From contig NW_003143917.1 of assembly GCF_000003605.2 (NCBI RefSeq), forward strand, positions 1 through 58,921: a stretch of 58,921 nt of DNA, written 5' to 3'. Below the pieces are notes generated by a model. It was not told the DNA's origin. It made no database searches and was given only the letters and a program-made list of their open reading frames with translations. Below, piece by piece: positions 13,261 to 25,699 of the stretch (position 1 is its first letter; the number at the start of each line of letters is the position of its first letter). Source of the DNA: Saccoglossus kowalevskii (lineage: Eukaryota; Hemichordata; Enteropneusta; Harrimaniidae). The position numbers were made by a program, and so were the translations under genes.

Positions 13261-14610
13261 ATTTTTATAATATAATCATGGTCCTTCGCTCATATTTATA
13301 ATATAATCGTGGTCCTTCGCTCATTTTTATAATATAAACGTCGCCCTTCGCTCATTTTTATCACGTAATCATGGTCCTTCGCTCATATTTATAATATAAT
13401 CATGGTCCTTCGCTCTTATTTATAATATAAATGTGGTCCTTCGCTCATATTTATAATATAAACGTTGTCCTTTCGCTCATATTCATAATATAAACGTGGT
13501 CCTTCGCTCATATGTATAATATAAACGTGGTTCTTCGCTCATATGTATAATATAAACGTGGTCCTTCGCTCATATTTGTCACGTAATCACGGTCCTTCGC
13601 TCTTATTTATAATATAATCTTGGTCCTTTGCTCATTTTTATAATATAAACGTCGTCCTTCGCTCATTTTTATCACGTAATCATGGTCCTTCGCTCATATT
13701 CATAATATAATCGTGGTCCTTCGCTCATATTTATCACGTAATCGTGGTCCTTCGCTCTTATTTATAATATAAACGTGGTCCTTCGCTCATATTTATAATA
13801 TAAACGTGGTCCTTCGCTCATATTCATAATATAAACGTGGTCCTTCGATTATTTTTATAATATAAACGTGGTCTTTCGCTCATATTTATAATATAAACGT
13901 GGTCCTTCGCTCATATTTATCACCTAATCATGGTCCTTCGCTCATTTTTATAATATAATCATGGTCCTTCGCTCATATTTATAATATAATCGTGGTCCTT
14001 CGCTCATTTTTATAATATAAACGTCGCCCTTCGCTCATTTTTATCACGTAATCATGGTCCTTCGCTCATATTTATAATATAATCATGGTCCTTCGCTCTT
14101 ATTTATAATATAAATGTGGTCCTTCGCTCATATTTATAATATAAACGTTGTCCTTCGCTCATATTCATAATATAAACGTGGTCCTTCGCTCATATGTATA
14201 ATATAAACGTGGTTCTTCGCTCATATGTATAATATAAACGTGGTCCTTCGCTCATATTTGTCACGTAATCACGGTCCTTCGCTCTTATTTATAATATAAT
14301 CTTGGTCCTTTGCTCATTTTTATAATATAAACGTCGTCCTTCGCTCATATTCATAATATAATCGTGGTCCTTCGCTCATATTTATCACGTAATCGTGGTC
14401 CTTCGCTCTTATTTATAATATAAACGTGGTCCTTTGCTCATATTTATAATATAAACGTGGTCCTTCGCTCATATTCATAATATAAACGTGGTCCTTCGAT
14501 TATTTTTATAATATAAACGTGGTCTTTCGCTCATATTTATAATATAAACGTGGTCCTTCGCTCATATTTATCACCTAATCATGGTCCTTCGCTCATATTT
14601 ATAATATAAT
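13245..14610 (+). repeat. Tandem duplication of about 0.68 kb in A1
   Basis: Two adjacent copies lie at an offset of 682-683 bp (22 monomers, plus a stray T near 13,470). Shared rarities are CGTCGCCC (13,339 and 14,022), AACGTTG (13,461 and 14,144) and GTGGTTCTTCGC (ttctt at 13,531 and 14,213). The second copy lacks one CATTTTTATCACGTAATCA monomer present near 13,661, so it is one unit shorter. A related module, less complete, sits at about 10,195-10,640. Confidence 0.8.
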
Positions 14611-14807
14611 CATGGTCCTTCGCTCATATTTATAATATAATCGTGGTCCTTCGCTTATATTTATATTATAATCGTGTCCTTCGCTCTTATTTATAATATA
14701 ATCGTGGTCCTTCGCTCATATTTATAATATAAACGTGGTCCATCGCTCATTTTTATCACGTAATCATGGTCCTTCGCTCATATTTGTCACGTAATCACGG
14801 TCCTTCG

Positions 14808-14965
14808 CGCTTTATTTATAATATAAATCGTGGTCCTTTCGCTCAATTTTATAATATAAATCGTGGTCCTTTGCTCATATTTATAATATAATCGTGGTCC
14901 TTCGCTCATATATTATAATATAAACGTCGACCTTCGCTTCATTTTTATTACGTATCGTGGTCCTT
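14808..14965. repeat. Indel-rich patch in A1 with missing monomers
   Basis: Compared with its copy in A2 (about 31,920-32,160), this stretch has single-base insertions (GCGCTTTATTTAT, ATATAAATCGTGG twice, CCTTTCGCTC, CGCTTCATTT). It also joins TTACGTA directly to TCGTGG, dropping about three monomers. The A1-to-A2 offset therefore jumps from 17,111 to 17,198 across it. This resembles a collapsed or mis-joined assembly point. Confidence 0.75.
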
Positions 14966-17220
14966 CGCTCATATTTATAATATAAACGTGGTCCTTTGCT
15001 CATATTTATCACCTAATCATGGTCCTTCGCTCATATTTATAATATAATCATGGTCCTTCGCTCATATTTATAATATAATCGTGGTCCTTCGCTTATATTT
15101 ATAATATAATCGTGTCCTTCGCTCTTATTTATAATATAATCGTGGTCCTTCGCTCATATTTATAATATAAACGTGGTCCTTCGCTCATATTTGTCACGTA
15201 ATCACGGTCCTTCGCGCTTATTTATAATATAATCGTGGTCCTTCGCTCAATTTTATAATATAATCGTGGTCCTTTGCTCATATTTATAATATAATCGTGG
15301 TCCTTCGCTCATTTTTATAATATATACTTCGACCTTCGCTCATTTTTATTACGTAATCATGGTCCTTCGCTCATATTCATAATATAATCGTGGTCCTTCG
15401 CTCATATTTATCACGTAATCGTGGTCCTTCGCTCATATTTATAATATAAACGAGGTCCTTCGCTCATATTTATAATATAAACGTGGTCCTTCGCTCATAT
15501 TCATAATATAAACGTGGTCCTTCGATTATATTTATAATATAAACGTGGTCTTTCGCCCATATTTATAATATAAACGTGGTCCTTCGCTCATATTTATCAC
15601 CTAATCATGGTCCTTCGCTCATATTTATAATATAATCATGGTACTTCGCTCTTATTTATAATATAAACGTGGTCCTTCGCTCATATTTATAATATAAACG
15701 TGGTCCTTCGCTCATATTCATAATATAAACGTGGTCCTTCGCTCATATGTATAATATAAACGTGGTCCTTCGCTCATATTTATAATATAAACGTCGACCT
15801 TCGCTCAATTTTATTACGTAATCATGGTCCTTCGCTCATATTTATAATATAATCGTGGTCCTTCGCTTATATTTATAATATAATCGTGTCCTTCGCTCTT
15901 ATTTATAATATAATCGTGGTCCTTCGCTCATATTTATAATATAAACGTGGTCCTTCGCTCATATTTATCACCTAATCATGGTCCTTCGCTCATATTTATA
16001 ATATAATCATGGTCCTTCGCTCATATTTATAATATAATCGTGGTCCTTCGCTTATATTTATAATATAATCGTGTCCTTCGCTCTTATTTATAATATAATC
16101 GTGGTCTTTCGCTCATATTTATAATATAAACGTGGTCCTTCGCTCATATTTGTCACGTAATCACGGTCCTTCGCGCTTATTTATAATATAATCGTGGTCC
16201 TTCGCTCAATTTTATAATATAATCGTGGTCCTTTGCTCATATTTATAATATAATCGTGGTCCTTCGCTCATTTTTATAATATAAACGTCGACCTTCGCTC
16301 ATTTTTATTACGTAATCATGGTCCTTCGCTCATATTCATAATATAATCGTGGTCCTTCGCTCATATTTATCACGTAATCGTGGTCCTTCGCTCTTATTCA
16401 TAATATAAACGTGGTCCTTCGCTCATATTTATAATATAAACGTGGTCCTTCGCTCATATTCATAATATAAACGTGGTCCTTCGATTATATTTATAATATA
16501 AACGTGGTCTTTCGCCCATATTTATAATATAAACGTGGTCCTTCGCTCATATTTATCACCTAATCATGGTCCTTCGCTCATATTTATAATATAATCATGG
16601 TCCTTCGCTCATATTTATAATATAAACGTGGTCCATCGCTCATTTTTATCACGTAATCATGGTCCTTCGCTCATATTTGTCACGTAATCACGGTCCTTCG
16701 CGCTTATTTATAATATAATCGTGGTCCTTCGCTCAATTTTATAATATAATCGTGGTCCTTTGCTCATATTTATAATATAATCGTGGTCCTTCGCTCATTT
16801 TTATAATATAAACGTCGACCTTCGCTCATTTTTATTACGTAATCATGGTCCTTCGCTCATATTTATAATATAATCGTGGTCCTTCGCTTATATTTATAAT
16901 ATAATCGTGTCCTTCGCTCTTATTTATAATATAATCGTGGTCCTTCGCTCATATTTATAATATAAACGTGGTCCTTTGCTCATATTTATCACCTAATCAT
17001 GGTCCTTCGCTCATATTTATAATATAATCATGGTCCTTCGCTCATATTTATAATATAATCGTGGTCCTTCGCTTATATTTATAATATAATCGTGTCCTTC
17101 GCTCTTATTTATAATATAATCGTGGTCCTTCGCTCATATTTATAATATAAACGTGGTCCTTCGCTCATATTTGTCACGTAATCACGGTCCTTCGCGCTTA
17201 TTTATAATATAATCGTGGTC

Positions 17221-17898
17221 CTTCGCTCATATGTATAATATAAACGTGGTCCTTCGCTCATATTTATAATATAAACGTGGTCCTTCGCTCATATGTATAA
17301 TATAAACGTGGTCCTTCGCTCATATGAATAATATAAACGTGGTCCTTCGCTCATATTTGTCACGTAATCACGGTCATTCGCTCTTATTTATAATATAATC
17401 GTGGTCCTTCGCTCATTTTTATAATATAAACGTCGTCCTTCGCTCATTTTTATCACGTAATCATGGTCCTTTGCTCATATTCATAATATAATCGTGGTCC
17501 TTCGCTCATATTTATCACGTAATCGTGGTCCTTCGCTCTTATTTATAATATAAACGTGGTCCTTCGCTCATATTTATAATATAAACGTGGTCCTTCGCTC
17601 ATATTCATAATATAAACGTGGTCCTTCGATTATATTTATAATATAAACGTGGTCTTTCGCTTATATTTATAATATAAACGTGGTCCTTCGCTCATATTTA
17701 TCATCTAATCATGGTCCTTCGCTCATATTTATAATATAATCATGGTCCTTCGCTCTTATTTATAATATAAATGTGGTCCTTCGCTCATATTTATAATATA
17801 AACGTGGTCCTTCGCTCATATTCATAATATAAACGTGGTCCTTCGCTCATATGTATAATATAAACGTGGTCCTTCGCTCATATTTATAATATAATCGT
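17221..17898 (+). repeat. Three-copy block with CATATGAATAAT monomer, copy 3
   Basis: Matches 8,828-9,505. Its left edge joins directly to a family-A CGCGCTTATTTATAAT monomer that is absent before copy 2, so the insertion edge can be placed near 17,215. The right edge at about 17,895 passes straight into the 17,900-18,490 block. Confidence 0.8.
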
Positions 17899-17899
17899 G

Positions 17900-18490
17900 G
17901 TCCTTCGCTCATATTTATAATATAAACGTGGTCCTTCGCTCATATGTATAATATAAACGTGGTCCTTCGCTCATATTTATAATATAAACGTGGTCCTTCG
18001 CTCATATGTATAATATAAACGTGGTCCTTCGCTCATATGTATAATATAAACGTGGTCCTTCGCTCATATTTGTCACGTAATCACGGTCCTTCGCTCTTAT
18101 TTATAAAATAATCGTGGTCCTTCGCTCATTTTTATAATATAAACGTCGTCCTTCGCTCATTTTTATCACGTAATCATGGTCCTTCGCTCATATTCATAAT
18201 ATAATCGTGGTCCTTCGCTCATATTTATCACGTAATCGTGGTCCTTCGCTCTTATTTATAATATAAACGTGGTCCTTCGCTCATATTTATAATATAAACG
18301 TGGTCCTTCGCTCATATTCATAATATAAACGTGGTCCTTCGATTATATTTATAATATAAACGTGGTCTTTCGCTCATATTTATAATATAAACGTGGTCCT
18401 TCGCTCATATTTATCACCTAATCATGGTCCTTCGCTCATATTTATAATATAATCATGGTCCTTCGCTTATATTTATAATATAATCGTGGT
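17900..18490 (+). repeat. Duplicated block, copy 3 of 250-840
   Basis: Matches 250-840 at offset 17,650, including the rare TTATAAAATAATCG monomer (18,101) and the downstream TTCGATTAT and CACCTAATCATGG monomers. It follows directly on another duplicated block (17,221-17,898), so this part of A1 is a mosaic of copies drawn from different source positions. Confidence 0.8.
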
Positions 18491-21400
18491 CCTTCGCCTA
18501 TATTTATAACATAATCGTGTCCTTCGCTCTTATTTATAATATAATCGTGGTCCTTCGCTCATATTTATAATATAAACGTGGTCCATCGCTCATTTTTACC
18601 ACGTAATCATGGTCCTTCGCTCATATTTGTCACGTAATCACGGTCCTTCGCTCTTATTTATAATATAAACGTGATCCTTCGCTCATATGTATAATATAAA
18701 CGTGGTCCTTTGCTCATATTTATAATATAAACGTGGTCCTTCGCTCATATTCATAATATAAACGTGGTCCTTCGATTATTTTTATAATATAAACGTGGTC
18801 TTTCGCTCATATTTATAATATAAACGTGGTCCTTCGCTCATATTTATCACCTAATCATGGTCCTTCGCTCATATTTATAATATAATCATGGTCCTTCGCT
18901 CATATTTATAATATAATCGTGGTCCTTCGCTTATATTTATATTATAATCGTGTCCTTCGCTCTTATTTATAATATAATCGTGGTCCTTCGCTCATATTTA
19001 TAATATAAACGTGGTCCATCGCTCATTTTTATCACGTAATCATGGTCCTTCGCTCATATTTGTCACGTAATCACGGTCCTTCGCGCTTATTTATAATATA
19101 ATCGTGGTCCTTCGCTCAATTTTATAATATAATCGTGGTCCTTTGCTCATATTTATAATATAATCGTGGTCCTTCGCTCATTTTTATAATATAAACGTCG
19201 ACCTTCGCTCATTTTTATTACGTAATCATGGTCCTTCGCTCATATTTATAATATAATCGTGGTCCTTCGCTTATATTTATAATATAATCGTGTCCTTCGC
19301 TCTTATTTATAATATAATCGTGGTCCTTCGCTCATATTTATAATATAAACGTGGTCCTTCGCTCATATTTATCACCTAATCATGGTCCTTCGCTCATATT
19401 TATAATATAATCATGGTCCTTCGCTCATATTTATAATATTACCGTGGTCCTTCGCTTATATTTATAATATAATCGTGTCCTTCGCTCTTATTTATAATAT
19501 AATCGTGGTCCTTCGCTCATATTTATAATATAAACGTGGTCCTTCGCTCATATTTGTCACGTAATCACGGTCCTTCGCGCTTATTTATAATATAATCGTG
19601 GTCCTACGCTCAATTTTATAATATAATCGTGGTCCTTTGCTCATATTTATAATATAATCGTGGTCCTTCGCTCATTTTTATAATATAAACGTCGACCTTC
19701 GCTCATTTTTATTACGTAATCATGGTCCTTCGCTCATATTCATAATATAATCGTGGTCCTTCGCTCATATTTATCACGTAATCGTGGTCCTTCGCTCTTA
19801 TTTATAATATAAACGTGGTCCTTCGCTCATATTTATAATATAAACGTGGTCCTTCGCTCATATTCATAATATAAACGTGGTCCTTCGATTATATTTATAA
19901 TATAAACGTGGTCTTTCGCCCATATTTATAATATAAACGTGGTCCTTCGCTCATATTTATCACCTAATCATGGTCCTTCGCTCATATTTATAATATAATC
20001 ATGGTCCTTCGCTCTTATTTATAATATAAACGTGGTCCTTCGCTCATATTTATAATATAAACGTGGTCCTTCGCTCATATGTATAATATAAACGTGGTCC
20101 TTCGCTCATATTTATAATATAAACGTGGTCCTTCGCTCATATTTATAATATAAACGTGGTCCTTCGCTCATATTTATCACCTAATCATGGTCCTTCGCTC
20201 ATATTTATAATATAATCATGGTCCTTCGCTCATATTTATAATATAATCGTGGTCCTTCGCTTATATTTATATTATAATCGTGTCCTTCGCTCTTATTTAT
20301 AATATAATCGTGGTCCTTCGCTCATATTTATAATATAAACGTGGTCCATCGCTCATTTTTATCACGTAATCATGGTCCTTCGCTCATATTTGTCACGTAA
20401 TCACGGTCCTTCGCGCTTATTTATAATATAATCGTGGTCCTTCGCTCAATTTTATAATATAATCGTGGTCCTTTGCTCATATTTATAATATAATCGTGGT
20501 CCTTCGCTCATTTTTATAATATAAACGTCGACCTTCGCTCATTTTTATTACGTAATCATGGTCCTTCGCTCATATTTATAATATAATCGTGGTCCTTCGC
20601 TTATATTTATAATATAATCGTGTCCTTCGCTCTTATTTATAATATAATCGTGGTCCTTCGCTCATATTTATAATATAAACGTGGTCCTTCGCTCATATTT
20701 ATCACCTAATCATGGTCCTTCGCTCATATTTATAATATAATCATGGTCCTTCGCTCATATTTATAATATAATCGTGGTCCTTCGCTTATATTTATAATAT
20801 AATCGTGTCCTTCGCTCTTATTTATAATATAATCGTGGTCTTTCGCTCATATTTATAATATAAACGTGGTCCTTCGCTCATATTTGTCACGTAATCACGG
20901 TCCTTCGCGCTTATTTATAATATAATCGTGGTCCTTCGCTCAATTTTATAATATAATCGTGGTCCTTTGCTCATATTTATAATATAATCGTGGTCCTTCG
21001 CTCATTTTTATAATATATACGTCGACCTTCGCTCATTTTTATTACGTAATCATGGTCCTTCGCTCATATTCATAATATAATCGTGGTCCTTCGCTCATAT
21101 TTATCACGTAATCGTGGTCCTTCGCTCATATTTATAATATAAACGTGGTCCTTCGCTCATATTTATAATATAAACGTGGTCCTTCGCTCATATTCATAAT
21201 ATAAACGTGGTCCTTCGATTATATTTATAATATAAACGTGGTCTTTCGCCCATATTTATAATATAAACGTGGTCCTTCGCTCATATTTATCACCTAATCA
21301 TGGTCCTTCGCTCATATTTATAATATAATCATGGTACTTCGCTCTTATTTATAATATAAACGTGGTCCTTCGCTCATATTTATAATATAAACGTGGTCCT

Positions 21401-23360
21401 TCGCTCATATTCATAATATAAACGTGGTCCTTCGCTCATATGTATAGTATAAACGTGGTCCTTCGCTCATATTTATAATATAAACGTCGACCTTCGCTCA
21501 TTTTTATTACGTAATCATGGTCCTTCGCTCATATTTATAATATAATCGTGGTCCTTCGCTTATATTTATAATATAATCGTGTCCTTCGCTCTTATTTATA
21601 ATATAATCGTGGTCCTTCGCTCATATTTATAATATAAACGTGGTCCTTCGCTCATATTTATCACCTAATCATGGTCCTTCGCTCTTATTTATAATATAAT
21701 CATGGTCCTTCGCTCATATTTATAATATAATCGTGGTCCTTCGCTTATATTTATAATATAATCGTGTCCTTCGCTCTTATTTATAATATAATCGTGGTCT
21801 TTCGCTCATATTTATAATATAAACGTGGTCCTTCGCTCATATTTGTCACGTAATCACGGTCCTTCGCGCTTATTTATAATATAATCGTGGTCCTTCGCTC
21901 AATTTTATAATATAATCGTGGTCCTTTGCTCATATTTATAATATAATCGTGGTCCTTCGCTCATTTTTATAATATAAACGTCGACCTTCGCTCATTTTTA
22001 TTACGTAATCATGGTCCTTCGCTCATATTCATAATATAATCGTGGTCCTTCGCTCATATTTATCACGTAATCGTGGTCCTTCGCTCTTATTCATAATATA
22101 AACGTGGTCCTTCGCTCATATTTATAATATAAACGTGGTCCTTCGCTCATATTAATAATATAAACGTGGTCCTTCGATTATATTTATAATATAAACGTGG
22201 TCTTTCGCTTATATTTATAATATAAACGTGGTCCTTCGCTCATATTTATCACGTAATCATGGTCCTTCGCTCATATTTATAATATAATCATGGTCCTTCG
22301 CTCTTATTTATAATATAAACGTGATCCTTCGCTCATATTTATAATATAAACGTGGTCCTTCGTTCATATTCATAATATAAACGTGATCCTTCGCTCATAT
22401 GTATAATATAAACGTGGTCCTTCGCTCATATTTATAATATAAACGTGGTCCTTCGCTCATATTTATAATATAAACGTGGTCCTTCGCTCATATGTATAAT
22501 ATAAACGTGGTCCTTCGCTCATATTTATAATATAAACGTGGTCCTTCGCTCATATGTATAATATAAACGTGGTCCTTCGCTCATATGTATAATATAAACG
22601 TGGTCCTTCGCTCATATTTGTCACGTAATCACGGTCCTTCGCTCTTATTTATAATATAATCTTGGTCCTTCGCTCATTTTTATAATATAAACGTGGTCCT
22701 TCGCTCATATTCATAATATAATCGTGGTCCTTCGCTCATATTTATCACGTAATCGTGGTCCTTCGCTCTTATTTATAATATAAACGTGGTCCTTCGCTCA
22801 TATTTATAATATAAACGTGGTCCTTCGCTCATATTCATAATATAAACGTGGTCCTTCGATTATGTTTATAATATAAACGTGGTCTTTCGCTCATATTTAT
22901 AATATAAACGTGGTCCTTCGCTCATATTTATCACCTAATCATGGTCCTTCGCTCATATTTATAATATAATCATGGTCCTTCGCTCATATTTATAATATAA
23001 TCGTGGTCCTTCGCTTATATTTATATTATAATCGTGTCCTTCGCTCTTATTTATAATATAATCGTGGTCCTTCGCTCATATTTATAATATAAACGTGGTC
23101 CATCGCTCATTTTTATCACGTAATCATGGTCCTTCGCTCATATTTGTCACGTAATCACGGTCCTTCGCGCTTATTTATAATATAATCGTGGTCCTTCGCT
23201 CAATTTTATAATATAATCGTGGTCCTTTGCTCATATTTATAATATAATCGTGGTCCTTCGCTCATTTTTATAATATAAAAGTCGACCTTCGCTCATTTTT
23301 ATTACGTAATCATGGTCCTTCGCTCATTTTTATCACGTAATCATGGTCCTTCGCTCATAT

Positions 23361-23445
23361 TTTTAATAAAAACGTGGTCTTCGCTCATATTTATATCGTA
23401 CTCATAGTCCTTCGCTCATATTTATCACGTATTGGGGTCCTCGCT
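23361..23445. repeat. Degenerate A1/B1 junction monomers
   Basis: Register and sequence break down here. One unit reads TTTTTAATAAAAACGTGGTCTTCGC and lacks a C, another reads TATATCGTACTCATAGTCC, and a third ends CACGTATTGGGGTCCTCGC. Upstream monomers are family A (a GTCGACC monomer at 23,281); downstream monomers are family B (TTATAAGATAAACGTGGTTC at 23,450 onward). This is either a real ancient junction that has not been homogenised or a poorly resolved assembly seam. Confidence 0.75.
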
Positions 23446-25699
23446 CATATTTATAAGATAAACGTGGTTCTTCGCTCATATTTATCACGTACTCATGGTC
23501 CTTCGCTCATATTTATAATATAAACGTTGTCCTTCGCTCATACTAATAATTTAAACGTGGTCCTTCGCTCTTATTTATAATATAAACGTGGTCCTTCGCT
23601 CATATTTATCACGTAATCGTGGTCCTTCGCTCATATTTATGATATAAACGTGGTCCTTCGCTCATATTTGTCACGTAATCACGGTCCTTCGCTCATATTT
23701 ATAATATAATCGTGGTCCTTCGCTCTTATTTATAATATAAACGTGGTCCTTCGCTCATATTTATGATATAAACGTGGTCCTTCGCTCATATTTATAATAT
23801 AAACGTGGTCTTTTGCTCATATTTATAATATAAACGTGGTTTTTTGCTCATATTTATAATATAAACGTGGTCCTTCGCTCATATTTATATTATACACGTG
23901 GTCCTTCGCTCATATTTGTCACGTAATCATGGTCCTTCACTCATATTTATAATACGAACGTGGTCCTTTGCTCATATTTATAATATAAACGTGGTACTTC
24001 GCTCATATTTATAATATAAACATGGTCCTTCGCTCATATTTATAATATACACGTGGTCCTTCGCTCATATTTGTCACGTAATCATGGTCCTTCGCTCATA
24101 TTTATAATATAAACGTCGTCCTTCGCTCATATTTTATAAGATAAAACGTGGTTCTTCGCTCATATTTATAAGATAAACGTGGTTCTTCGCTCATATTTTA
24201 TCACGTACTCATGGTCCTTCGCTCATATTTATAATATAAACGTTGTCCTTCGCTCATACTAATAATATAAACGTGGTCCCTTCGCTCTTATTTATAATAT
24301 AAACGTGGTCCTTCGCTCATATTTATCACGTAATCGTGGTCCTTCGCTCATATTTATGATATAAACGTGGTCCTTCGCTCATATTTGTCACGTAATCACG
24401 GTCCTTCGCTCATATTTATAATATAATCGTGGTCCTTCGCTCTTATTTATAATATAAACGTGGTCCTTCGCTCATATTTATGATATAAACGTGGTCCTTC
24501 GCTCATATTTATAATATAAACCTGGTCCTTCGCTCTTATTTATAATATAAACGTGGTCCTTCGCTCATATTTATAATATAAACGTGGTCCTTCGCTCATA
24601 TTTATGATATAAACGTGGTCCTTCGCTCATATTTATAATATAAACCTGGTCCTTCGCTCTTATTTATAATATAAACGTGGTCCTTCGCTCATATTTATAA
24701 TATAAACGTGGTCCTTCGCTCATATTTATAATATAAACGTGGTCCTTCGCTCATATTTATAATATAAACGTGGTCCTTCGCTCATATTTATGATATAAAC
24801 GTGGTCCTTCGCTCATATTTATAATATAAACCTGGTCCTTCACTCTTATTTATAATATAAACGTGGTCCTTCGCTCATATTTATAATATAAACGTGGTCC
24901 TTCGCTCATATTTATAATATAATCGTGGTCCTTCGCTCTTATTTATAATATAAACGTGGTCCTTCGCTCATATTTATGATATAAACGTGGTCCTTCGCTC
25001 ATATTTATAATATAAACCTGGTCCTTCGCTCTTATTTATAATATAAACGTGGTCCTTCGCTCTTATTTATAATATAAACGTGGTCCTTCGCTCATATTTA
25101 TAATATAAACGTGGTCTTTCGCTCATATTTATCACCTAATCATGGTCCTTCGCTCATATTTATAATATAAACGTGGTCCTTCGCTCATATTTATAATATA
25201 AACGTGGTCCTTCGCTCATATTTATAATATAAACGTGGTCCTTCGCTCATATTTATAATATAAACGTGGTCCTTCGCTCATATTTATAATATAAACGTGG
25301 TCCTTTGCTCATATTTATAATATAAATGTGGTCCTTCGCTCATATTTATCACGTAATCGTGGTCTTTCGCTCTTATTTATAATATAAACGTGGTCCTTCG
25401 CTCATATTTATAATATAAACGTGGTCCTTCGCTCATGTTTATAATATAAACGTGGTCCTTCGCTCATATTTATAATATAAACGTGGTCCTTTGCTCATAT
25501 TTATAATATAAACGTGCTCCTTCGCTCATATGTATAATATAAACGTGGTTCTTTGCTCATATTTATAACGTACTCATGGTCCTTCGCTCATATTTCTAAT
25601 ATAAACGTGGTCCTTCGCTCATATTTATAATATAAACGTGGTCTTTTGCTCATATTTATAATATAAACGTGGTCCTTTGCTCATATTTATAACGTACTC

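Larger units (their letters stand above)
1..23360 (+). repeat. Satellite domain A1 (family-A variants)
   Basis: This block is built from one set of monomer variants. Diagnostic ones are monomers with GTCGACC (SalI site, first at 1,114 and last at 23,281), the following TTTTTATTACGTAATCATGG monomer, 30-bp monomers reading TCGTGTCC (one G short), TTCGATTAT monomers followed by GGTCTTTCGC, CATATGTATAAT (NdeI) monomers, and GTCACGTAATCACGG monomers. The family-B marks AATACGAACG, AAGATAAACG, TATACACGTGG and CGCCGGCTC were not seen in it. It contains nested higher-order repeats, including a 494-bp module and several duplicated 0.5-0.8 kb blocks listed separately. No gene, promoter or other unique sequence is visible. 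Confidence 0.85.
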
